Positions 51,007 to 57,649 of a DNA stretch of 64,000 bases are shown piece by piece (position 1 is the first letter of the stretch; every line of letters begins with the position of its first letter). The notes below the pieces were generated by a model. The model searched no databases, was not told the DNA's origin, and was given only the letters and a program-made list of their open reading frames with translations. The position numbers and the translations under genes are program-made. This stretch comes from Brevundimonas sp. UBA5713. GTDB lineage: Bacteria; Pseudomonadota; Alphaproteobacteria; Caulobacterales; Caulobacteraceae. Location: the NCBI RefSeq assembly GCF_002419815.1, contig NZ_DIGV01000018.1, forward strand, positions 43,291-107,290, read 5' to 3'.

Positions 51007-51438
51007 CTACCGGCGGCTACGGGCCATCTCTGCCTTGGCCAATTCAACCGCAGCGCGCACGTCGATTTGATCGAGAACGGTATTCAGACCCTCATCGGCG
51101 TCTTTTTCGCGCTCTTCGGCCAAGTTCCGCGACAGGCGGTCCAGTATGGCGACACTGTCGCCGCCACTCCCCAGAAGGGTCAGTTTCAACTCGTCCAGGC
51201 GGTCCAACAAGCTAGAGCCACGACGAATAGCACGGCGACGACGCTCCGTCGGATCTTCGATGCCCTGAAGAGCCATCAGGGCCGAGACGCCGGCCACATT
51301 GCCGGTCGATGCTGTGGCCGCAGCCGCCTGAGTGGCCGACGCGCCGCTGGCTCCCGGCAGGCTAAAGCCCGCGCCGGTTCGCGCCGTCGTTCGGGACGTC
51401 GGGGTTGCGGTAGGACCGCCTACTCCATTGACCTTCAT
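51007..51438 (-). CDS. fliX: Flagellar assembly regulator FliX
   Basis: A 143-residue regulator that links flagellar basal-body assembly to the sigma-54 activator FlbD in Caulobacter. It starts MKVNGVGGPTATPTSRTTARTGAGF, a disordered head similar to known FliX, and ends in helices: GVSALMALQGIEDPTERRRRAIRRGSSLLDRLDELKLTLLG and DEGLNTVLDQIDVRAAVELAKAEMARSRR. ATG 51438 is chosen by this start; the frame extends 28 codons up. It diverges from flgI, which is the Caulobacter order. Confidence 0.88.
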   Translation of the reverse strand: MKVNGVGGPTATPTSRTTARTGAGFSLPGASGASATQAAAATASTGNVAGVSALMALQGIEDPTERRRRAIRRGSSLLDRLDELKLTLLGSGGDSVAILDRLSRNLAEEREKDADEGLNTVLDQIDVRAAVELAKAEMARSRR

Positions 51439-51488
51439 CGCCAACACTCCTGCATGGGTCGTAACCTGTGCCATAGGGCTGAAATCTT

Positions 51489-51505
51489 GGTTAACGCCCC
51501 GGCAA
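51489..51505 (-). promoter_or_regulatory. Candidate CtrA box upstream of fliX
   Basis: On the minus strand TTGC, seven bases, TTAACC: one half-site is perfect and the other has two mismatches to TTAA-N7-TTAACC. It lies about 50 bases before the fliX start, the right distance for a class II flagellar promoter, since fliX is known to be CtrA-dependent in Caulobacter. Confidence 0.4.
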
Positions 51506-51620
51506 AATCTGCCTTCCGGCAAGCTCGAAACTCAGACTACACCTTGAAAACGCAGAACTTTTTATACGGCACGTTTCTCGCATGGTTAATCGCGAACGCC
51601 TTCCACGGGATGTCCGCCGC

Positions 51621-52742
51621 ATGCAAAAGTTTCTTACCACCGTCCTGGCTCCTGTCGTAGCCCTCTCGGTTGCTGCCGTTTTGGCCCTGCCTTCTGCGGT
51701 ACAGGCCCAATCGCGCATCAAGGACATTGCCTCTGTCGAGGGTGTCCGCACCAACCAGTTGGTGGGCTATGGCCTGGTGGTCGGGCTGAATGGCTCGGGC
51801 GACTCTCTGCGCAACTCGCCTTTCACGCGCCAGTCGCTGGAAGGCATGATGGAGCGTCAAGGCGTCAACATCCGCGGCACCAACCTCAACACCAAGAATG
51901 TGGCTGCAGTCATGGTCACAGCAGACCTGCCACCGTTTGCCATGCCGGGCGCGCGACTGGACGTCAGCGTCTCGGCTATGGGTGATGCCAAAAGCCTGCT
52001 GGGCGGCACCCTGCTGGTGACATCGCTGCAAGGCGCGGATGGCCAGGTCTATGCGGTAGCCCAGGGAGCCGTTCAAACGGGCGCGGTTTCGGCTTCGGGT
52101 GGTTCGGGCTCCTCCATCACGCGCGGCGTGCCTACGGCCGGTCGCATTGCATCGGGCGGCGTGGTCGAGCGCGAGACGGGCTTCAACCTCCAAGACATGC
52201 AGGTCCTGCGTCTGGCTCTGCGCAATCCGGACTTCACCACCGCCCAGCGCATGGCCGCCGCCATTAATGAAACCTTCCCGAATACGGCCTTTGCCGAGAA
52301 CGGCACTGTGATCGCCCTGCGCGCGCCGCAGCAGATGGGCGTGGCCCATTTCCTCAGCCGCGTCGAGAACCTGCCGGTTCAGGTCGACAGCCCCGCCAAG
52401 GTCATTATCGACGAGGTAAATGGCGTGATCGTCATGGGCGACGCCGTGCGCATTTCGACGGTCGCCATCGCCCAAGGCAATCTGACCGTGTCGGTTCAAG
52501 AAAACCCGCAAGTCAGCCAGCCCAATCCCTTTGCCAATGGCCAGACGGTGGTAACGCCTCAGTCGTCGGTGACGGTCGAGGAAGAAACCGGTCGCCGTAT
52601 GCAGATCGTTGGCGGCCAGACCTCACTTTCCTCTCTGGTCAACGGTCTGAATGCTCTGGGCGTCAGCCCGCGCGACATGATCTCCATCCTGCAGGCCATC
52701 AAGGCTGCCGGTGCGCTGCAAGCCGATATCGAGGTGATCTGA
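51621..52742 (+). CDS. flgI: Flagellar P-ring protein FlgI
   Basis: A 373-residue periplasmic protein forming the peptidoglycan ring around the rod. The signal peptide QKFLTTVLAPVVALSVAAVLALPSAVQAQ is followed by SRIKDIASVEGVRTNQLVGYGLVVGLNGSGDSL, then LPPFAMPGARLDVSVSAMGDAKSLLGGTLLVTSL, and late VVVGDAVRIS-like and SLSSLVNGLNALGVSPRDMISILQAIKAAGALQADIEVI. ATG 51621 puts the signal peptide at the start; ATG 51582 is also in frame. Overlaps cheL by one base. Confidence 0.95.
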   Translation: MQKFLTTVLAPVVALSVAAVLALPSAVQAQSRIKDIASVEGVRTNQLVGYGLVVGLNGSGDSLRNSPFTRQSLEGMMERQGVNIRGTNLNTKNVAAVMVTADLPPFAMPGARLDVSVSAMGDAKSLLGGTLLVTSLQGADGQVYAVAQGAVQTGAVSASGGSGSSITRGVPTAGRIASGGVVERETGFNLQDMQVLRLALRNPDFTTAQRMAAAINETFPNTAFAENGTVIALRAPQQMGVAHFLSRVENLPVQVDSPAKVIIDEVNGVIVMGDAVRISTVAIAQGNLTVSVQENPQVSQPNPFANGQTVVTPQSSVTVEEETGRRMQIVGGQTSLSSLVNGLNALGVSPRDMISILQAIKAAGALQADIEVI

Positions 52743-53047
52743 TGGATACCGTCTCCCCCCACCTGCTGCGCCCGTTCGCCCAAGACCCCGTCGTCCGTAA
52801 GGGACAAACCGAAGCGGAGATGCGCCAGACAGCAGAGGCCTTCGAAGCCAGCTTCCTGTCGCAAATGCTGAAGCCCATGTTCGAGAGCCTCAGCACCGAA
52901 GCGCCCTTTGGCGGTGGTACCGGCGAAGAGATGTGGCGCAGTTTTCTGGTCGAAGAAATGGCCAAACACACCGCCCGCGCCGGTGGTGTCGGCATCGCCG
53001 ACAAGGCCATGTCCCACATGCTGAAAGCTCAGGAGGGTCTCGTATGA
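52742..53047 (+). CDS. cheL: Rod-binding protein (FlgJ N-terminal domain; CheL-like)
   Basis: A 101-residue protein equal to the rod-binding half of FlgJ, without the muramidase half: EAFEASFLSQMLKPMFESLSTEAPFGGGTGEEMWRSFLVEEMAKHTARAGGVGIADKAMSHMLKAQ. In Caulobacter this short form is called CheL and caps the rod while a separate enzyme opens peptidoglycan. Overlaps flgI by one base at its start and flbY by four at its end. Confidence 0.88.
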   Translation: MDTVSPHLLRPFAQDPVVRKGQTEAEMRQTAEAFEASFLSQMLKPMFESLSTEAPFGGGTGEEMWRSFLVEEMAKHTARAGGVGIADKAMSHMLKAQEGLV

Positions 53048-53478
53048 CCGCAGAAATGGCATCGCTGCGTATCCAGCGTCTTCTGAACCTGACCGAAGGC
53101 CTGACCCAGCGTCTGGAAAACGAGATGGCCTTGGTGCGCGCCCACCGCGCCGCCGACATGGCGGCGGGCATGGCCGAGACTGCCGAACTGGCCAATCAGT
53201 ACCGTCGCGAGTCCGCCCAGATCAAAGCCGATCCGTCGTTGATCGCCTCTGCGTCCATGGACGAGAAAAAGGCGTTGATCGCGGCCACCGAGGCGTTTGA
53301 TGAAATCCTCGCCCGCCATTCAGAAACGGTTGAGGCAGCCCGCCGCATATCTGAAGGAATCGTCCGCGCCATCGCCACTGACGTCGCCAGCAACCGCGCC
53401 TTGGGCACCGGATACGGGGCCAGCGGGCAAGCTGCACAAGGCGACGGACGCGCTGTCGCATTGAACCGAACCGCCTGA
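53044..53478 (+). CDS. flbY: FlbY-like flagellar protein
   Basis: A 144-residue, almost wholly helical protein: ASLRIQRLLNLTEGLTQRLENEMALVRAHRAADMAAGMAETAELANQYRRESAQIKADPSL, then AATEAFDEILARHSETVEAARRISEGIVRAIATDVASNR and a Gly/Ala tail. The build is that of FlgN-like type III export chaperones. Order flgI-cheL-flbY is that of Caulobacter, where it is named flbY. ATG 53044 overlaps the cheL stop by four bases; the frame extends up into cheL as shadow. Confidence 0.78.
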   Translation: MTAEMASLRIQRLLNLTEGLTQRLENEMALVRAHRAADMAAGMAETAELANQYRRESAQIKADPSLIASASMDEKKALIAATEAFDEILARHSETVEAARRISEGIVRAIATDVASNRALGTGYGASGQAAQGDGRAVALNRTA

Positions 53479-53602
53479 ATGCGCCGTGATCACTAGCTCC
53501 GATTTTAGCGAAGACTAGGTCATGTGCCGCTTTTCCTTATGGCCAAGCTTGAGCTATTCGATGACCTGCCTCGCTGATTCCGGCGTTTAACGAACTCGGC
53601 AC

Positions 53603-55201
53603 ATGTCGCTTCCATCCCGCCTCCTCGGATTTGCCTTCGCGGCCGCTGATGCACTGGTAGAAGTTGACCAGCACGGTGTCGTACGGTTCGCGCTTGGCGC
53701 CGGCCCCGCTCCACACATGCCGATGGCACAATGGGTCGGCACGCGCCTTATCGATGTTTTCGATGCAGAGAGTGCCGCGCGCGCCCATGAAGCCCTTGAG
53801 GGACTGAAGCCTGCACAGCGGCTATCGGGCGTGGACGTCACGATTGACTGCGGCAAAGGCCAGATACGCCGCGCACAGCTATCTGCATTCTGCCTACCCG
53901 AGCTGGCCCCGACGCTGTCTCTGGCCTTCAGCTATCAGGCCGATATCTCCAACGCCCCCACACCGGCTGTCAGCGGCCCGATCAAAGATCCGCAGGGCTT
54001 CATGGCTCAACTGCGGCACCGGCTGATGAACGAGACGCCACAAGGCCTGCAACGTCTGGATCTGGCCTTTATAGATGTTGATGGCGACCAGCAGCTGCCG
54101 ACAGCCGCGCGCCAAAAGGTGCACGAAGATATCGTTCGCGTATTGCAGGGTCTTTCACTGGACGGGAACAGTGCCACCCAGCTCACCAATGACCGCTACG
54201 CTCTGGTCCGCCCTTCCGGCGCGCAGCTGGATCTGAGCGCAGAAATAAACGCCGTTGGGCAGGTAAACGGGATCGAGCTGACAGCCCGCACCATGCAGGC
54301 GGCTCTGGGCAGTGATCCTGCCGCCGCATTGCGGGCCATGCGCTTTGCCATCGAAGCCTGCCTGCGCGAAGACACGATGGAAGCGCCACAGAGCTATTTT
54401 GCCGAAACTCTGGCACGCACCTTACGCGACGCTGACCATTTCAGGACTCTCGTCCGCGATCGCGAGTTTTCCCTGCATTACCAGCCGATCGTGTGCCTAG
54501 GCGAAAGGGCCATCCACCACTACGAAGCCCTGTCGCGCTTTCCTCGCAGCCACGGCCCCGGTCCGGCCATCCGCATGGCCGAAGAACTGGCCCTGATCGA
54601 GACCTTTGATCGCACGGTCGCCGAAATGGCCGTTACGCGTCTGCGCACCTCCGCCTCGAGGAAGTTGCAGATTGCCGTGAATGTTTCGGGCGCATCCCTA
54701 GCCAATGATGCCTACATCACCGCCCTACTGGCCCTAACGGCCTCTGCGCCGGAACTGCGCTCTCGCCTGCTGGTCGAAGTTACGGAAACCGCAGCCTTGG
54801 CCGATCTGGCCTCTGCCAACCGCCGTCTGGCCTCTTTGCGCGAAGTGGGTATTCGGGTTTGTATTGACGACTTCGGCGCGGGCTCCGCCAGCTTTGACTA
54901 TTTGCGGGGCCTCAACGTGGATTTCGTCAAAATCGACGGCACATTGGTCAAGGATGTCCAGGCCGAGGCCCGTAGCCGCACTTTGATCGCCCATCTGGTC
55001 GAGTTATGCCGCTCGCTGGAAATGCAGACCGTGGCCGAGATGGTCGAGACCGAAGCTCAGGCACAAGCCCTGACCGAGCTTGGCGTCACCCATGCGCAAG
55101 GCTGGCTGTTCGGCAGGGCCGAGGCCGAGCCCAACCCACGCCTTCCTACATCCACGCCTGTGGTTGCCCGTCGCCGCGGCTCAACGGAGACCTGGGGCTA
55201 A
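53603..55201 (+). CDS. EAL-domain cyclic di-GMP phosphodiesterase with N-terminal sensor-like region
   Basis: A 532-residue cytoplasmic protein. The first 110 residues (ALVEVDQHGVVRFALGAGP) look PAS-like, and a middle part (about 130-270) is not recognised. The EAL domain (about 280-520) has YEALSRF, VNVSGASL, LLVEVTETAAL, DDFGAGSASFDYLRGLNVDFVKIDG, AEMVET and AQGWLFGRA, so all metal and catalytic residues known for active enzymes are present. It probably hydrolyses c-di-GMP and may set the swim-or-stick balance. No GGDEF motif. 125 bases after flbY; its stop overlaps that of the ABC-F gene. Confidence 0.88.
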   Translation: MSLPSRLLGFAFAAADALVEVDQHGVVRFALGAGPAPHMPMAQWVGTRLIDVFDAESAARAHEALEGLKPAQRLSGVDVTIDCGKGQIRRAQLSAFCLPELAPTLSLAFSYQADISNAPTPAVSGPIKDPQGFMAQLRHRLMNETPQGLQRLDLAFIDVDGDQQLPTAARQKVHEDIVRVLQGLSLDGNSATQLTNDRYALVRPSGAQLDLSAEINAVGQVNGIELTARTMQAALGSDPAAALRAMRFAIEACLREDTMEAPQSYFAETLARTLRDADHFRTLVRDREFSLHYQPIVCLGERAIHHYEALSRFPRSHGPGPAIRMAEELALIETFDRTVAEMAVTRLRTSASRKLQIAVNVSGASLANDAYITALLALTASAPELRSRLLVEVTETAALADLASANRRLASLREVGIRVCIDDFGAGSASFDYLRGLNVDFVKIDGTLVKDVQAEARSRTLIAHLVELCRSLEMQTVAEMVETEAQAQALTELGVTHAQGWLFGRAEAEPNPRLPTSTPVVARRRGSTETWG

Positions 55202-56814
55202 GGCCTCGTCAGTACCAGTTCGTCTTCGAGATTGATCGCCTGCAGAAAACTACGGTCGTGGCTGACCACCACCAGCGCTCCATCATAGGCGCACAAGGCT
55301 TCTTCGACGGCAGCAATGGATGGCAGGTCCAGATGGTTAGTCGGTTCATCCAACAGCAGCAGACGCGCAGGCCTTTTGCCGCCCAGAACACACGCCAGTC
55401 CCGCCCGCAGACGCTCACCGCCTGACAACTCACCGATCCGTTTCAGCGCCGATGTATTGCGGAACAGAAAGCCCGCCAACGCAGCCTGTGCATCCTGTAC
55501 CGTATTGTCAGGGTTCAGGCGTAGCCATGCATCGCGGACAGTCTCTTGCTCATCCAGCAGGCTAACGTCCTGATCCAGATAGGCGGCGGTTTCACTGAGC
55601 ACCACCGTGCCTTCATCCGGTCGGACATGCCCTGACAGTACGCCCAACAGGGTCGACTTTCCTGCGCCGTTAGGCCCGGTCACCCCCAGCCGCATCGGTC
55701 CACGCAGATGCAGCGATGAGACGCTCAGCACGGATACACCCTCACGGCGAACCACCACATTATCCAGCCGCGCCACATCACGACCGGCAGCTAATCCGGT
55801 CGGCGCTATACGGATACTTGCTTCGCGCTGCTGGCGCGCTGCGGCTTCAGCCTCGGCAAAATCTGCAGCGCGGCTGTCTACGATCTTCTGGGCATGGACT
55901 TTGGCTGAGCCGCCCGATTGCTGCGCCGCACTTTTGCGCAGCCCCAGCAGCAATTTAGGTATGTCTCCGCGCGCGGAGGCCTTCTTGCCGGCACTGGCGC
56001 GCTGCTCTGTCCGCTCATAGGTTTGCTGCGCTTGCGCCTTGGCGTCTTCCAAGGCCTTGCGGCTGTGGTCCAGACGCGCCTCTAGCGCCGCGCGTTCCAA
56101 ATCGCGTTGGATCCGATAGGCGTCGTAGTTGCCGCCATAGCTGGCCAGCCCGTCGGCCCTAAGCTCCACGATGCGGTCCATGTGCCGCAGCAGGTCGCGA
56201 TCATGGCTGGCTACAATCAGACAGCCCTCCCAAGAGGCCACCAGTTCAGCCACCGCCGCTCGCCCGTCTGCGTCCAGATGGTTGGTCGGTTCATCAAGAA
56301 GAACGACATCCGGCGCAGCCATTATCATACCGGCCAAGGCAACGCGTGCACGCTCGCCTCCGCTCAGTGTGCCGAGAAGCCGCTGTGGTTCGATGCCGTC
56401 AAGACCGACGCGGGCCAAAGCCGCCTCCAGACGGCTTTCCAGCGTCCAGTCTGCATTATCCAAGTCGTCGTCACTGGCATCGCCATCCAGAACGCGCGCC
56501 AAAATAGCGAGGTCCCCGGCCACGCCCAAAGCGGCTGCCACTGTGGCCCCCTCGTCGGGTGTCAGTTGCTGTTCCAAGCGCCAGACACGACCGTCCACCG
56601 CCACATGCCCTTCATCGGGCAGACGTTTGGATGTGATCAGATCAAGCAGCGTCGTCTTGCCGGTGCCATTGGCACCCACAAGCCCTACGCGCTCCGAACC
56701 GAAGCTGGCATTCAGATTTTGAAAGAGTGCGCCTCCGTCAGTCGCGCGGACGCCTGTCGAGACGAGGGTCACGCGTGCGGACGCGGACGCGTTTGGCCTT
56801 TGGCTGGTTGGCAT
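55198..56814 (-). CDS. ABC-F family ATPase
   Basis: A 538-residue soluble protein with two ATPase cassettes and no membrane domain. First cassette: GLVGANGTGKTTLLDL, LSGGERARVALAG, VVLLDEPTNHLDADG. Second: GVTGPNGAGKSTLLGV, LSGGERLRAGLAC, LLLLDEPTNHLDLPS. Between them lies the basic helical linker (ALEDAKAQAQQTYERTEQRASAGKKASARGD), the P-site-tRNA interaction part. ABC-F proteins act on ribosomes (EttA, Uup) or give antibiotic resistance; which type cannot be told. ATG 56814 or GTG 56772 could be the start. The 5' end overlaps a small ORF in another frame. Confidence 0.92.
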   Translation of the reverse strand: MPTSQRPNASASARVTLVSTGVRATDGGALFQNLNASFGSERVGLVGANGTGKTTLLDLITSKRLPDEGHVAVDGRVWRLEQQLTPDEGATVAAALGVAGDLAILARVLDGDASDDDLDNADWTLESRLEAALARVGLDGIEPQRLLGTLSGGERARVALAGMIMAAPDVVLLDEPTNHLDADGRAAVAELVASWEGCLIVASHDRDLLRHMDRIVELRADGLASYGGNYDAYRIQRDLERAALEARLDHSRKALEDAKAQAQQTYERTEQRASAGKKASARGDIPKLLLGLRKSAAQQSGGSAKVHAQKIVDSRAADFAEAEAAARQQREASIRIAPTGLAAGRDVARLDNVVVRREGVSVLSVSSLHLRGPMRLGVTGPNGAGKSTLLGVLSGHVRPDEGTVVLSETAAYLDQDVSLLDEQETVRDAWLRLNPDNTVQDAQAALAGFLFRNTSALKRIGELSGGERLRAGLACVLGGKRPARLLLLDEPTNHLDLPSIAAVEEALCAYDGALVVVSHDRSFLQAINLEDELVLTRP

Positions 56815-56872
56815 GAAGCACCATAAAGAGCGTGGCGGACAGCAGTGTTGCGGTTGCCATTGCGCTGATCAT
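56738..56872 (-). CDS. Candidate small membrane protein overlapping the ABC-F start
   Basis: A 44-codon ORF with ATG 56872 and a strong ribosome site (TAGGAGG, ten bases upstream) that has no other use in this frame. It encodes a short hydrophobic helix (ISAMATATLLSATLFMVLHA) followed by a very basic tail (KAKRVRVRTRDPRLDRRPRD). It ends 77 bases inside the ABC-F gene in a different frame, so ABC-F translation could be coupled to it. Equally it could be a chance ORF with the ribosome site serving a long leader. Confidence 0.35.
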   Translation of the reverse strand: MISAMATATLLSATLFMVLHANQPKAKRVRVRTRDPRLDRRPRD

Positions 56873-57027
56873 GTTCTTCGAGCCTCCTACACAAATGTGG
56901 CCTGACACAGAGGATGGGGTCTCGGCACAGCCCGTGCAAGTGCAAAAACGTCCTACGCAGACGGGACAATTGCCCTGGGTCGGGTCCGAAATATTCCAAA
57001 ACCCAAGAGTCACACCTATTTAGCACC

Positions 57028-57543
57028 ATGACCACGCCGCGCCCCACGCTCGAATTTTCTGTCCAGACGCCTGAAAACCGTCAGGAGGCGCAGCTTCGCC
57101 GTGAGGCGGCGACCGCCCGCATTATGCAGGAGACCGGCATCGACCAACCGATGATCGATGCTCTGGTCGATGGCTTCTATGATCGGGTGCGGCAGGATGA
57201 TCTGATTGGACCTGTGTTCACTGCCAAGATCAGCGACTGGGGCCCGCATCTGGAGCAGATGAAGCTGTTCTGGTCATCGGTTGCGCTGTCAACGGGTGTG
57301 TATCAGGGCCGCCCCATGCCCAAACACATGCCGCTGCCGATCGACGCGCGCCACTTTGATCGCTGGCTGTCACTGTTCGAGGACACGGCCCGCACCTTGT
57401 GTCCGCCGATCGCCGCAGAGCATTTCATCGCGCGTGCCCGACGCATAGCGCAAAGTCTGGAACTGGGCGTGGCCAATGCCGCCGGCGTTCTGCTGGACAA
57501 CGGCGAACGTTATATCCGTCGAGATAGCGGTTGGACGCCCTGA
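57028..57543 (+). CDS. Group III truncated hemoglobin
   Basis: A 171-residue heme protein. The N-terminal 30 residues are an extension; the globin core reads IDALVDGFYDRVRQDDLIGPVFTAKISDWGPHLEQMKLFWSSVALSTGVYQGRPMPKHMPLPIDARHFDRWLSLFEDTA. The proximal His is in ARHFDRWL, and the Trp of the G helix region and the FW pair match the group III (trHbP) pattern. Group III globins may bind oxygen, NO or nitrite; role unknown. ATG 57028 is chosen by length; the frame is open to 56914. Confidence 0.88.
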   Translation: MTTPRPTLEFSVQTPENRQEAQLRREAATARIMQETGIDQPMIDALVDGFYDRVRQDDLIGPVFTAKISDWGPHLEQMKLFWSSVALSTGVYQGRPMPKHMPLPIDARHFDRWLSLFEDTARTLCPPIAAEHFIARARRIAQSLELGVANAAGVLLDNGERYIRRDSGWTP

Positions 57544-57554
57544 ACGCGACCAAA

Positions 57555-57569
57555 GTTGCTATTTTGTTC
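57555..57569 (+). promoter_or_regulatory. Candidate LexA (SOS) box before uvrA
   Basis: GTTG (57555-57558), seven bases, GTTC (57566-57569) match the alphaproteobacterial LexA direct repeat GTTC-N7-GTTC with one mismatch. It lies 81 bases before the uvrA ATG. UvrA is SOS-induced in Caulobacter. Confidence 0.55.
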
Positions 57570-57649
57570 TTGATGTAATCCGGAAATAAGTCACCATATA
57601 GCGGCGTCCGCCGGACCTTTCTTACCGTCCCCCGCGTTCATGGGCCCTG

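Noticed and set aside
51582..51620. ATGGTTAA as a CtrA half-site before flgI
   Set aside because: It coincides with an in-frame ATG and has no partner half at seven bases.
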